Positions 8,236 to 16,862 of a DNA stretch of 64,000 bases are shown one piece after another. The notes under the pieces are model-generated. The model was not told where the DNA came from. It worked only from the letters and a program-made list of their open reading frames with translations, and searched no databases. The translations under genes and the position numbers were made by a program. Within the stretch, counting starts at the first letter, position 1. The number at the start of each line of letters is the position of its first letter. This DNA is from DAOTYH01 sp034435015 (GTDB lineage Bacteria > Chloroflexota > Anaerolineae > Aggregatilineales > UBA3940), in contig DAOTYH010000045.1 of NCBI GenBank assembly GCA_034435015.1, positions 186,001-250,000 on the forward strand, given 5' to 3'.

Positions 8236-9105
8236 ATGGCTCGTCAGCGCCAGTTGCCTCACAATCCGAATCACTCGTTTCAGCAGCATTCCCCGGCGCG
8301 GTTCATTGATCCTTTGACCGCCGCCGGGGTGTTGTTAGTTCTGGTTGCGGCTGTTGCCCTGATCACTTACGCCGCCCTCGTTATACCAGGCCGGCTGGCG
8401 GCGGAGGGTGGGCCGCCAGAATCACTCCGCGCGGCGGCAACCTCGCAGTCTCAGCTCAGCCGTACCCCTGAACCCGGCATTGAAGCTGGCACCGGTACGC
8501 TTGCCCCCCCAACGGCTACTGAATCACTGTCCACCGCTACCCCAACAGCAGGGGCGCCGGTTTCTGGCTCGTCCGCTGGCTCTTCTGTAGCCGGCGGCGG
8601 GGGCGGTATCCCGACGACGCCTAATCCGCACGGCGATTGGCCACTGCCAAGCTGGATGGAGCCTCGCTACTGGATTTCAATCCCAGCCCTGAATGTTGAG
8701 GCGCCGGTTATTGCACTAGCCCCTCGGCTAGTTGAGGAACAGGGGGCAATGGTCTGGCGCTTGCCTGTGCCTAATTCCTATTCTGTGGCTTGGGATGAAA
8801 CATCGGCAGAGCCGGGGTTTGTCGGCAATGTGATTATGACGGGGCATAACAACCTATATGGGGCAGTATTCGGCGACCTGGATAAGTTGTCCTACGGAGA
8901 TGAAATTGCCATCTGGAGTGAGTACGGAGTTTTCTCCTACTACGTTTCAGTCATTCAGTATCTGGAATACAAGGACCAGCCCCTCGAAGTGCGCACCTCA
9001 TACACTCAGTGGCTCAGCCAGACCTTTGACCAACGCCTGACACTGATCTCATGCTGGCCTCGTCGGACTGCCACCCATCGTATCGTCATCGTGGCCACCC
9101 GCTGA
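8236..9105 (+). CDS. Sortase
   Basis: Membrane-anchored cysteine transpeptidase of 289 residues. There is one N-terminal transmembrane segment (about 26-50), a Pro/Thr/Ser/Gly-rich spacer (about 60-135) and a C-terminal sortase beta-barrel. The catalytic triad is visible: His204 in MTGHNN, Cys273 in LISCWP and Arg282 in THRIVI. The class cannot be fixed by eye; the TGHN and SCWP motifs fit class D/E-like enzymes. Its immediate upstream neighbour carries an LPASG-type tail, and another protein in this window (20688-21410) ends with LPQTG plus a membrane helix. Sortases in a monoderm-like Chloroflexota envelope would fix such proteins to an unknown surface nucleophile. Confidence 0.9.
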   Translation: MARQRQLPHNPNHSFQQHSPARFIDPLTAAGVLLVLVAAVALITYAALVIPGRLAAEGGPPESLRAAATSQSQLSRTPEPGIEAGTGTLAPPTATESLSTATPTAGAPVSGSSAGSSVAGGGGGIPTTPNPHGDWPLPSWMEPRYWISIPALNVEAPVIALAPRLVEEQGAMVWRLPVPNSYSVAWDETSAEPGFVGNVIMTGHNNLYGAVFGDLDKLSYGDEIAIWSEYGVFSYYVSVIQYLEYKDQPLEVRTSYTQWLSQTFDQRLTLISCWPRRTATHRIVIVATR

Positions 9106-9172
9106 TACACAACCAACGGCAGAGCTGTTGCATCCAAACTAGTGAGAAAGATGTTCTCCAGTGGAGAGAAGT

Positions 9173-9391
9173 ATGGAGCTGACAGCCGATATCCCTATTG
9201 AAGAATTGGTTAATGCTTATCCTCAGGCAGTGGGCTTTCTTGCTGACCGGGGGCTAATATGCATCCGGTGCGGAGAACCCTTCTGGGGAACACTGCGTGA
9301 ACTGGCAGACAGTAAAAACATGGGCGGCCAGATTGAGGTGATCGTCCGGGACCTGAAGGCCGTCCTTGAGAAAACGGCAGGCGGAACATAG
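9173..9391 (+). CDS. DUF1858-domain protein
   Basis: The 72-residue protein is almost entirely one DUF1858 domain: DIPIEELVNAYPQAVGFLADRGL followed by CIRCGEPFWGTLRELA, with a CxxC pair. In other bacteria this domain is found alone or fused to redox proteins and is thought to bind a metal or disulfide-active partner, though its biochemical role is not settled. The ATG at 9173 has GGAGAG 5 bases upstream; a GTG 12 bases earlier is the alternative. The next gene is 65 bases downstream with its own likely promoter. Confidence 0.75.
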   Translation: MELTADIPIEELVNAYPQAVGFLADRGLICIRCGEPFWGTLRELADSKNMGGQIEVIVRDLKAVLEKTAGGT

Positions 9392-9410
9392 GTCTCTATG
9401 AATCAGGTTG

Positions 9411-9419
9411 TGCTATGAT
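9411..9419 (+). promoter_or_regulatory. Extended -10 promoter for the stand-alone RAM-domain gene
   Basis: TGCTATGAT is an extended -10 element (TG, one base, TATGAT), about 38 bases ahead of the ATG at 9457. No good -35 is present, which extended -10 promoters tolerate. Confidence 0.45.
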
Positions 9420-9456
9420 CAGGTAAAGAACGATTGGTTATAAGGAGCATGTTGCT

Positions 9457-9702
9457 ATGCGTGCCTACATCCTCTTGAAGGTCAGCCCCCAGGAGACTAT
9501 GAGCCTGATGCGCAACCTGAAAGAAGAACAAGGCATCACGCAGGCGAGTGTGATCCATGGGCCTTATGATTGTCTGGTTGAGGTAGAGGCCAAAGACCTC
9601 GATGAGATCAACCAGATCATGATGCGCATCAGAGCGATGGCAGGTGTGATCGAGACACTGACCTGTCTGGTAGTTCAGTCGTGGCGGAGGTCGAAGCCTT
9701 AG
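9457..9702 (+). CDS. Stand-alone Lrp/AsnC ligand-binding (RAM) domain protein
   Basis: The 81-residue protein consists of a single alpha-beta RAM domain: AYILLKVSPQETMSLMRNL, a VIHGPYDCLVEVEAKDLDEIN core and the closing strand GVIETLTCLVV. There is no helix-turn-helix. In Lrp/AsnC regulators this domain binds amino acids and forms dimers to octamers. Solo versions exist in archaea and bacteria, where they may modulate full-length Lrp proteins or act as small-molecule sensors. AAGGAG lies 12 bases upstream of the ATG. No full-length Lrp gene is in the window. Confidence 0.8.
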   Translation: MRAYILLKVSPQETMSLMRNLKEEQGITQASVIHGPYDCLVEVEAKDLDEINQIMMRIRAMAGVIETLTCLVVQSWRRSKP

Positions 9703-9781
9703 CAGACAGCAGAGCTTGACAATGACCGCCTCTGACCGGCTGGCGGATTTGGTCAAGCCTCTATAAGGGGTACGGCTGGCG

Positions 9782-10138
9782 TCAGCGGGGAGTGGGGTCG
9801 TACAGAGCTTTCACCACCAGCACAGCGCCCAGCTCGACGATTGCAATGATCAGCCAAGGCAGTTCTACACTGCCGCCTAACAACCGCTCAATAATGCCAG
9901 CTAATCCGGTTGCCACCACGACAATTGATAGAGCATAGATCGGCCAGCCGGCGTGCCAGTCTGGCTGCATATCCTGATAGATCGCAGAGCCAAGCAGGAT
10001 CAGGCCGGGGATGAACAGCATCAGTGAAGGGAGTGTCTCCCGGAAGAGGATATATATTGCCGCCGCGGCAAGAAGAACTATCCCCCACGTCAGTAACTCG
10101 AAGCGAAGTTCCGCTTCTGACTTATGGCCTCTCAGCAT
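9782..10138 (-). CDS. Small integral membrane protein, four helices
   Basis: A 118-residue protein of unknown function with about four hydrophobic segments (GIVLLAAAAIYILF, LMLFIPGLILLGSAIY, IYALSIVVVATGLAGII and LPWLIIAIVELGAVLVV). It has a short charged N-terminus, MLRGHKSEAELRFE. The start at 10138 has AGGAGG 5 bases upstream, which rules against a start 13 codons earlier. It is transcribed away from the radical SAM gene, and its stop faces the RAM-domain gene. I do not recognise the family. Confidence 0.65.
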   Translation of the reverse strand: MLRGHKSEAELRFELLTWGIVLLAAAAIYILFRETLPSLMLFIPGLILLGSAIYQDMQPDWHAGWPIYALSIVVVATGLAGIIERLLGGSVELPWLIIAIVELGAVLVVKALYDPTPR

Positions 10139-10355
10139 ACTTTCCTCCTCCCCCTGCATTGATCTAGCTAGAATCAATCCTGCCCTGTTCCATCTAAGCT
10201 AAGTATAACCAAAAAGGCGTTCACACCAAGCATAGGCACGAAGCCGATAGACGACAGGCTAGGGATGCCAGACTATAAGCTTCCCGTCAGGAAGTGAATT
10301 CGACAGCCGATGTGATAAAATGAAAGCAACGGGAAAGTGTCAGCGGAGTAAGCCG

Positions 10356-11426
10356 ATGGCAACACGCAAGCAAACTCTAGGCGAAATACTCGATAGCCTG
10401 ACCGTTGAAGGTGAGCTGTATGAACTTGTCAATGATGACTCGAAAGCGGTCCGGTGTTATGCCTGTGCCCACCGTTGCCTGATCAAGGATGGGCGGCGCG
10501 GCATCTGTCAGGTACGGTTTAATTCTGGCGGTGTCCTGCGTGTGCCGCACGGATACGTAGCCGCTTTACAGGCCGATCCGATTGAAAAGAAACCCTTTTT
10601 CCATGTACTGCCCGGCTCGACGGCGTTTAGCTTTGGCATGTTGGGGTGCGACTTCCATTGTGACTTCTGCCAAAACTGGCTGAGTTCTCAAGCTTTGCGC
10701 GACGATCGGGCCGGCACTGCACCACAACCGATCTCCGCCGCAGAGCTGGTAGGGTTGGCACGGCACTTTCGTTCTAGGGCCATCGCCAGCACCTATAATG
10801 AGCCGCTGATCACAACAGAATGGGCGGTTGAGATATTCAAGCTGGCCCGGCAGGCAGGGATGCGCACATTGTATGTGTCCAATGGCAATGCAACACCAGA
10901 AGTGTTGAAGTATCTTGCCCCTTGGCTGGATGGCTACAAAATTGACCTCAAAACGATGAGCGACGCGACCTACCGCCAGATCGTCGGCGGTGTGCTTCAG
11001 CATGTGCTGGATACGATCAAGCAGGCAAAGGAGTTAGGTCTCTGGGTTGAGGTCGTGACACTGGTCATTCCGGGTATGAACGACAGCACTGAGGAATTGT
11101 GGGATGCCGCACGCTACATCTACTCGGTTTCACCTGACATTCCATGGCATGTGACCGCTTTCCATCCTGATTACAAGATGACAGATCGAGGCTACACGCC
11201 GGTTGACACCTTGCTCCGTGCCGCTGAGATTGGGGTAGAGGCTGGCCTGAAGTATGTCTATGCCGGCAATATACCCGGACGCACCAAGAGCTGGGAAGAT
11301 ACACGTTGCCCTAACTGTCAGACGACCTTGATCCGCCGGCTGGGGTTTCAGGTTTTTGAGAACCGGATCACCTCAGAGGGGGGGTGTCCAAAGTGCCAGA
11401 CAAAGATACCCGGCATCTGGGCTTGA
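10356..11426 (+). CDS. amrS: AmmeMemoRadiSam system radical SAM enzyme AmrS
   Basis: A radical S-adenosylmethionine enzyme of the AmmeMemoRadiSam family. With the ATG at 10356 (GGAG 7 bases upstream) the protein has 356 residues. The N-terminal cysteine cluster CYACAHRC...GIC is at 34-51. The 4Fe-4S motif GCDFHCDFCQNW has Cys98, Cys102 and Cys105. A TIM-barrel core and a C-terminal zinc-ribbon with two CPxCQ pairs follow. This layout matches AmrS. In bacteria and archaea the family co-occurs with AmrA (AMMECR1) and AmrB (Memo), whose joint reaction is unknown. Here amrB lies about 7 kb away at 18396, and no AMMECR1 gene is visible. Confidence 0.9.
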   Translation: MATRKQTLGEILDSLTVEGELYELVNDDSKAVRCYACAHRCLIKDGRRGICQVRFNSGGVLRVPHGYVAALQADPIEKKPFFHVLPGSTAFSFGMLGCDFHCDFCQNWLSSQALRDDRAGTAPQPISAAELVGLARHFRSRAIASTYNEPLITTEWAVEIFKLARQAGMRTLYVSNGNATPEVLKYLAPWLDGYKIDLKTMSDATYRQIVGGVLQHVLDTIKQAKELGLWVEVVTLVIPGMNDSTEELWDAARYIYSVSPDIPWHVTAFHPDYKMTDRGYTPVDTLLRAAEIGVEAGLKYVYAGNIPGRTKSWEDTRCPNCQTTLIRRLGFQVFENRITSEGGCPKCQTKIPGIWA

Positions 11427-11480
11427 GGCAGGTTAGATCGTGCGCTAAGCTCAAATGAATTGCCTGCTTCAGGGGGAGCC

Positions 11481-11819
11481 ATGCCGGGTCATGGATCGGA
11501 CTTTATCATTCCGCGTTATAAAATGATTCTCTCGTATGATGTGCCGTCTGCCAGCTATGAGTCCTACTACCAATTTGTCTTGAGAGAGCTTGTCCCTGCC
11601 CTCCAAGAGGAGGGACTGTACATGGTTGAAGTCTGGCATACAGCTTACGGAGATTATCCTCTGCGGATGGTAGGTTTTGTCGCCGAGGACTTTCATACCA
11701 TCCAAGAGTTGCTGAGCAGTAAACGGTGGCGCGACCTTGAGCACCACTTCCTGAGTTATGTCCGCAATTACTCATGTCAGATCGTCCGCTACCGGCAGGG
11801 TTTCCAGTTTGTACGCTAA
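11481..11819 (+). CDS. Hypothetical protein, possible dimeric alpha-beta barrel
   Basis: A 112-residue protein that I do not recognise. After a short leader it reads RYKMILSYDVPSASYESYYQF, then an amphipathic helix, an EGLYMVEVWHTAYGDYPLRMVGFVAED hairpin, a second helix and the final strand SCQIVRYRQGFQF. The beta-alpha-beta-beta-alpha-beta order suggests a ferredoxin-like dimeric barrel of the NIPSNAP or EthD kind, but no catalytic residue stands out. The ATG at 11481 has GGGGGAG 4 bases upstream. It follows amrS by 54 bases and could be on the same transcript. It is too short, and lacks the motifs, to be AMMECR1. Confidence 0.6.
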   Translation: MPGHGSDFIIPRYKMILSYDVPSASYESYYQFVLRELVPALQEEGLYMVEVWHTAYGDYPLRMVGFVAEDFHTIQELLSSKRWRDLEHHFLSYVRNYSCQIVRYRQGFQFVR

Positions 11820-11913
11820 GGCCGTACATATTTTACTTACATAACCGATCTCAGTTTCATGCTTGCCTCTTGACCCTATCTAATTGCGTCTGTAAGCAGG
11901 GGAGTAAGCAATT

Positions 11914-12849
11914 ATGCGTTTTCTAGTTACTGGCGGGGCAGGGTTTATTGGCTCTGCGTTGTCAAATCGGCTGGCACGAGATGGGCATGAGGTGCTTGTC
12001 ACTGATAACCTGATAGCCGGTGACCCGGCTCGCCTTGATCCACGTATTCTGTTCACACGGGGCGATGTAGCCGACATTCCCAAACTGTGGACGCTTCTAC
12101 AGGGAGTCACCTGTGTCTATCATCTAGCGGCGCGTGTCTCAGTGCCCGAATCGATCAAGTACCCGCGTGACTATAACCACGTGAACGTAGGGGGAACAGT
12201 CAGTGTCATGGAAGCTATGCGGGATGCCGGCGTACAACGGGTTGTGCTGGCCTCGTCCGGAGCAGTCTATGGGGAGCAACCTGAGCAACCCCTGCGTGAG
12301 GATATGATCCCTAACCCGGACTCGCCTTATGCGGTCAGCAAGCTGGCGGCTGAGACCTATGTGCGCACCATTGGGATGTTGTGGGGCATCGAGACGGTTT
12401 CTCTGCGCATCTTCAATGCTTACGGGCCGGGGCAACAGTTGCCGGCCTCTCATGCGCCGGTCATTCCACGTTTTCTGAAGGCCGCCCAGAGCGGCGCTTC
12501 TGTGGTGATCTTCGGAGACGGTAATCAAACACGGGATTTCGTTTACGTGGATGATGTAGTCGAGGCGCTGATCGCCGCCGCCAGCGCTCCCAATGTAGAT
12601 CGGCAGGTGATCAATGTGGGAAGCGGTGTTGAAACAAGCCTCAATGGGCTGGTCTCCGCCATAGAACAAGTTATGGGGCGGCATCTGGAGCCGATCTATA
12701 ATACAAGCCAGCCGGGAGGTGTGCGGCGCATGTGTGCTGACTTAAGCCGCGCCCAGACCCTGCTCGGTTTTACGCCCAAGACTACTTTGCTGGAGGGGTT
12801 GCGCCAATTCTTGGAACATGACCCTCGCTTTGCAGACGGGGGAGGATGA
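11914..12849 (+). CDS. NAD-dependent epimerase/dehydratase (UDP-glucose 4-epimerase-like)
   Basis: An extended short-chain dehydrogenase of 311 residues acting on a nucleotide sugar. The Rossmann motif TGGAGFIGS is at 7-15, the catalytic Ser/Tyr/Lys region reads SSGAVYGE and SPYAVSKLAAE, and the C-terminal half has the substrate-side NAYGPGQ and RDFVYVDDVVEA motifs. This is the GalE/WbpP-like pattern. The substrate is probably UDP-glucose or UDP-N-acetylglucosamine, which would feed glycan synthesis. The ATG is preceded by GGGGAG. A TTGACC motif is found about 40 bases upstream but its -10 partner is poor. Confidence 0.88.
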   Translation: MRFLVTGGAGFIGSALSNRLARDGHEVLVTDNLIAGDPARLDPRILFTRGDVADIPKLWTLLQGVTCVYHLAARVSVPESIKYPRDYNHVNVGGTVSVMEAMRDAGVQRVVLASSGAVYGEQPEQPLREDMIPNPDSPYAVSKLAAETYVRTIGMLWGIETVSLRIFNAYGPGQQLPASHAPVIPRFLKAAQSGASVVIFGDGNQTRDFVYVDDVVEALIAAASAPNVDRQVINVGSGVETSLNGLVSAIEQVMGRHLEPIYNTSQPGGVRRMCADLSRAQTLLGFTPKTTLLEGLRQFLEHDPRFADGGG

Positions 12850-12957
12850 AGAAGGTTCGGATGTAGGTTTCTCTAGCATTCGTGACAGTGCCGTGATCGT
12901 TGCAACTGGCCCAGCGTCAGCCTGCCGTTTACTTCGGGACAAGTCAATAACTTACTT

Positions 12958-13563
12958 ATGTCATACCGTCTGAAGCGGGATTTCTTTGCCCGTGATACGC
13001 TCATTGTGGCCCGCGAGCTGTTGGGTTGTGTGCTGGTCCATCAAGCCGGCGGCCAGCGTATGAGCGGCAGAATTGTTGAGGTGGAAGCCTACACAGGCTG
13101 GGGTGATATGGCTTCTCACGGCTATCGTGGGGTGACGCCAAGAAACGCAGTAATGTTCGGCCCGGCAGGGGTAAGTTACGTTTATTTTGTCTATGGGATG
13201 CACTGGTTGCTCAATGTGGTGGCTAAGCCCCCCCACGTAGATTATCCTGCCGCGATCTTACTGCGTGCCTTAGAGCCGCTTGAGGGGTTAGAATGGATGT
13301 CTGTCCGTCGTGCAGGCCGCCCCCTGCGCGAGTGGACGAGCGGTCCTGGACGTCTGACGCTGGCACTTGGCGTAGATGGCACATACAGCGGGCTGGATAT
13401 GACTGCGCCGGAAAGCCCCCTTTTTTTTGAAGAGGGTATATCTGTGCCGGATGAGCAAGTCTGCACCGGCCCGCGTATCGGGATTAATGTGCCAGAACCA
13501 TGGAAGAGCCAGCCGTGGCGTTACTGGATAGATGGTCATCCATATGTTTCGCGGGTGCGCTGA
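12958..13563 (+). CDS. 3-methyladenine DNA glycosylase, AAG/MPG family
   Basis: A base-excision-repair glycosylase of 201 residues that removes alkylated purines by base flipping. The active-site segment RIVEVEAYTG has Glu43 (catalytic base) and Tyr45 (base-stacking residue), aligned to human Glu125 and Tyr127. The neighbouring TPRNAVMFGPAG and VYFVYGMHWLLNVV segments and the GPGRLTLALG motif are also typical. The start has no clear ribosome-binding site. It heads a rightward run with fabI (30 bases) and mutS2 (15 bases), so DNA repair and fatty-acid genes are probably co-transcribed. Confidence 0.92.
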   Translation: MSYRLKRDFFARDTLIVARELLGCVLVHQAGGQRMSGRIVEVEAYTGWGDMASHGYRGVTPRNAVMFGPAGVSYVYFVYGMHWLLNVVAKPPHVDYPAAILLRALEPLEGLEWMSVRRAGRPLREWTSGPGRLTLALGVDGTYSGLDMTAPESPLFFEEGISVPDEQVCTGPRIGINVPEPWKSQPWRYWIDGHPYVSRVR

Positions 13564-13593
13564 AAGGCACCCAGCATAGGAGGAGGAAACAAG

Positions 13594-14397
13594 ATGGGCC
13601 TGTTTGAGGGGAAGACCGCGCTGATCTTCGGCGTGGCAAACAAGTATTCGATTGCGTGGGGGATTGCGCAGGCACTTCATGCACAAGGGGCAGAACTGGC
13701 CTTCAGCTATGCTATCCCTGAATTAGAGAAGCGTGTCAGGCCGCTGGCTGAGAGCGTGAACGCTAAGCTGGTCGAGGAATGTGATGTAACCAACGATGAG
13801 GCACTTGATCGTGTCTTTCAGCGGGTGAAGGAAACCTACGGCACTATAGATGTGCTGGTCCACTCGATAGCTTACGCGGAACGTCAAGACTTGGACGGAC
13901 GATTTATTGACACAAGCCGCTCAGGTTTCAGGACAGCGTTAGAGATCAGTGCCTATTCACTGGTGGCGCTGGCCCGGCGGGCCGAGCCGCTCATGGTCAA
14001 TGGAGGCTCAATTGTGACGCTCACCTACTACGGCGGGGTAGCTGTGATGCCTCACTACAATGTGATGGGCGTTGCCAAGGCGGCGCTGGAGTCCATTGTG
14101 CGCTATCTGGCATATGATCTGGGGCCTAAGGGAATCCGGGTCAATGCTATATCAGCCGGCCCCATCAAGACGCTGGCCGCCTCTGGTGTGGCGGGGTTCC
14201 GCAAGATGATGCATTACCATGAGCAGGTTGCGCCCCTGCGCCGCGCTGTCACCCAAGAAGATATCGGCAATACAGCCGTCTGGCTGTGTTCTGACTGGGC
14301 ACGGGCTGTGACCGGCGAGATCGTCTATGTAGATGCCGGCTGGAACATCATGGGGATGACTGTGCCTTTTGAGGAGTTGGACAAAGAGGATGAATAG
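13594..14397 (+). CDS. fabI: Enoyl-[acyl-carrier-protein] reductase FabI
   Basis: NAD(P)H-dependent reductase that completes each cycle of type II fatty-acid elongation. The 267-residue protein carries the glycine-rich motif GVANKYSIAWGIA (13-25), VLVHSIAYA and the FabI-specific active site TYYGGVAVMPHYNVMGVAK. Here Tyr145 and Tyr155 plus Lys162 align with Tyr146, Tyr156 and Lys163 of the Escherichia coli enzyme. AGGAGG precedes the ATG by 8 bases. The C-terminal extension past GWNIMGM is short and acidic. Whether it is triclosan-sensitive cannot be judged here. The last step of the operon is mutS2. Confidence 0.95.
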   Translation: MGLFEGKTALIFGVANKYSIAWGIAQALHAQGAELAFSYAIPELEKRVRPLAESVNAKLVEECDVTNDEALDRVFQRVKETYGTIDVLVHSIAYAERQDLDGRFIDTSRSGFRTALEISAYSLVALARRAEPLMVNGGSIVTLTYYGGVAVMPHYNVMGVAKAALESIVRYLAYDLGPKGIRVNAISAGPIKTLAASGVAGFRKMMHYHEQVAPLRRAVTQEDIGNTAVWLCSDWARAVTGEIVYVDAGWNIMGMTVPFEELDKEDE

Positions 14398-14412
14398 CCT
14401 CACACGAGGAAG

Positions 14413-16830
14413 ATGAACCCAAAAACTTTAGCCAAGTTAGAGCTGGATAAGATACTGAGACAACTATCTGCCTACGCGGCCTTTTCGGCTAGCGCGGCCT
14501 TGTTAAATAACTTAGAACCTGCCAATGATCTGGATGTAGCCCGTCGCCGCTTGCAGGAGACGACTGAGGCCCGCAACTTGCTTGAGGAGCAAAGCGGCGT
14601 AACTATCGGGGGCGCACACGATGTGCGCCCCTATGCACGCAACGCTGAACGGGGATTGACACTCTCTCCAGAGCAATTGCTTGAGATCAAGGCTACTTTA
14701 CAGTCGGCTGGTGCTCTTAAGCGGATCATCTTGCGAAGCGGAGAACGTTTCCCTTTGCTCTCTGAGATGGCACAGAGCTTGGACGAGGGTAAAACTATTG
14801 TCGCGGCGATCAATCAGGTCATCAGTGAGCAGGGTGAAGTACTTGACTCGGCCAGCCCGCGCCTGATGCAGATTCGAAACAGCCTGCGCATCGCACATGA
14901 TCGGCTACATACCAAACTGCAATCTCTGATCACCAGTAGTCAGGCCGCCCCTTATCTTCAGGAAGCCTTGATCACAATGCGCAACGGGCGCTATGTGATT
15001 CCTATCAAAGCTGAGCACAGGGGGCGCATCAAGGGTATTGTCCACGACCAGTCTTCTTCTGGAGCTACCCTCTTCATTGAACCGCTGGCCACAGTTGAGA
15101 TCAACAACCAGATCAGGGAGTTGGAACTAGAAGAAGAAGAGGAGATTCACCGCATTCTCAGCGAGGTAACGGCCCTGATCGGCTCGGAGGCTGATCACAT
15201 TGTGTGGACGGTGGAGGCGCTGGCCGCGCTGGATGCCGCTTTTGCCAAGGCTAAGTATGCCGGTGAGCTTCGGGCTAGCCCGCCAGAGTTGGTTGACTTT
15301 GACCCGTACCGCACACCGGGTAGTACGATCCGCCTGTATAGCGCACGCCATCCATTGCTTGACCCGCGTACCGTTGTTCCAATTGACTTAGAAATGGGTG
15401 ATGATACCTATGTCTTGATCATTACCGGGCCGAACACGGGCGGCAAGACCGTATCGCTCAAGACAGTGGGCCTGATGGCATTGATGGCCCAGTGTGGACT
15501 TCATATTCCGGCGGACCCCGGCTCAACGCTGACGGTGTTTGACTCCATCTATGCAGACATTGGAGACGAGCAGAGCATTGAGCAGTCGCTCAGTACGTTC
15601 TCAGCACATTTGACTCACATCAAGGAAATCCTCCAGTATGCCAATGAGCATTCGTTAGTCTTGCTTGATGAGCTAGGCTCTGGAACCGACCCTACAGAAG
15701 GGGCGGCCATTGCCCGCGCTATCCTGAATGAGTTGCTGAGGCGGGGAGTGACTACCTTGGTCGCTACCCACTATCCAGAGCTAAAACTCTATGCACACAG
15801 CACGCCCGGTGTGCGTAATGCCAGTGTCGAGTTTGACGTAGAGACGCTGTCACCTACCTACCGGTTGATTGTTGGCCTGCCGGGCCGCTCCAATGCCCTA
15901 GCAATCGCTGAGCGGCTGGGACTGCCCCAAGCTATTGTTCAGGAGGCACGTTCGTATGTCGGCGGGGCTGATCTGACGGCTGATAACCTGTTGGATGAAA
16001 TCCACCGTAGTCGGGAAGAGATCCGTCAAACCCAGAGCCGCCTGGCCGCCGCAGAAGTTGAGGTCCATAGATTACGAACCGAGTTGAAGACAAGGCTAGA
16101 ACAGATCGAGGAGGAGCGCCGGCGGGTCATCGAAGAGGCCCGCGGGCAGGCGCAGTCCGAACTGGAGGTTCTGCGGGATGAGATACGCGAAGTGCGGCAA
16201 CAGTTACGTTCTCTGATGCCGTCCCGTGACACTCAGCAACCAGCACCTACCGATGTGCTCAAAAAGATAGAAGAAGAGGTCAAGTTACTTGAGGAAATAG
16301 CCCGTGAGCCGATCAGGCAGGCAATTGTTGTTCCAGCTCCGTCCTCTGCTGAGGAAATGTCCCCTGCTCTACAGCCCGGCGATCGCGTGTTTGTGCCCGC
16401 GTTAAAAACGGAGGGCGAGATTGTGTCTCTCGGTGAAGGGCAGGCAGAGGTACAGATTGGACACTTCCGGGTGAAAGTTGATCCTAGCACGCTGGAAAAG
16501 CGGGGCGGTAAAAAGAGGGACGGTGAAAATGCATTCCGCCATGAGGGTGCTTTGATCAAGACGCCGCGACCGGAAAGCCCTGGGCTGGAGCTTCATCTGC
16601 GCGGCCTGACGGTAGAAGATGCTATCCCCATTCTGGAGGAGTATCTTGACCAGGCTTACCTCTCCGGCCTGCCATGGGTGCGGGTGGTACACGGCAAAGG
16701 CAGTGGCATATTGCGGAAAGTGGTTCAGGACACCCTGAGGAGTCATCCGCTGGTCAAGAGTTTCTCCCGTGCCGCCGACAACGAAGGCGGCGACGGGGCG
16801 ACTGTGGTCTATTTTGTGCCTTTGGGGTAA
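14413..16830 (+). CDS. mutS2: Endonuclease MutS2
   Basis: An 805-residue MutS-family ATPase without the mismatch-recognition domain. The P-loop GPNTGGKT begins at about residue 339 and the Walker B LVLLDELGSGTDPTEG near 417. A long coiled coil spans about 520-640, rich in charged heptads. A KOW-like GDRVFVPALKTEGEIV segment follows, and the C-terminal Smr nuclease domain (about 726-805) has LELHLRG and VHGKGSGILR. MutS2 suppresses homologous recombination or rescues stalled and collided ribosomes, depending on the organism. It is of normal length, and the convergent FmdB gene ends 32 bases beyond its stop. Confidence 0.95.
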   Translation: MNPKTLAKLELDKILRQLSAYAAFSASAALLNNLEPANDLDVARRRLQETTEARNLLEEQSGVTIGGAHDVRPYARNAERGLTLSPEQLLEIKATLQSAGALKRIILRSGERFPLLSEMAQSLDEGKTIVAAINQVISEQGEVLDSASPRLMQIRNSLRIAHDRLHTKLQSLITSSQAAPYLQEALITMRNGRYVIPIKAEHRGRIKGIVHDQSSSGATLFIEPLATVEINNQIRELELEEEEEIHRILSEVTALIGSEADHIVWTVEALAALDAAFAKAKYAGELRASPPELVDFDPYRTPGSTIRLYSARHPLLDPRTVVPIDLEMGDDTYVLIITGPNTGGKTVSLKTVGLMALMAQCGLHIPADPGSTLTVFDSIYADIGDEQSIEQSLSTFSAHLTHIKEILQYANEHSLVLLDELGSGTDPTEGAAIARAILNELLRRGVTTLVATHYPELKLYAHSTPGVRNASVEFDVETLSPTYRLIVGLPGRSNALAIAERLGLPQAIVQEARSYVGGADLTADNLLDEIHRSREEIRQTQSRLAAAEVEVHRLRTELKTRLEQIEEERRRVIEEARGQAQSELEVLRDEIREVRQQLRSLMPSRDTQQPAPTDVLKKIEEEVKLLEEIAREPIRQAIVVPAPSSAEEMSPALQPGDRVFVPALKTEGEIVSLGEGQAEVQIGHFRVKVDPSTLEKRGGKKRDGENAFRHEGALIKTPRPESPGLELHLRGLTVEDAIPILEEYLDQAYLSGLPWVRVVHGKGSGILRKVVQDTLRSHPLVKSFSRAADNEGGDGATVVYFVPLG

Positions 16831-16862
16831 CGATCGAGGGGACCAAATGAGGGAGACAGTTC

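Noticed and set aside
11481..11819. AMMECR1 (AmrA) as the neighbour of amrS
   Set aside because: The protein is 112 residues and lacks AMMECR1 motifs; typical AmrA is about 180 residues or longer.
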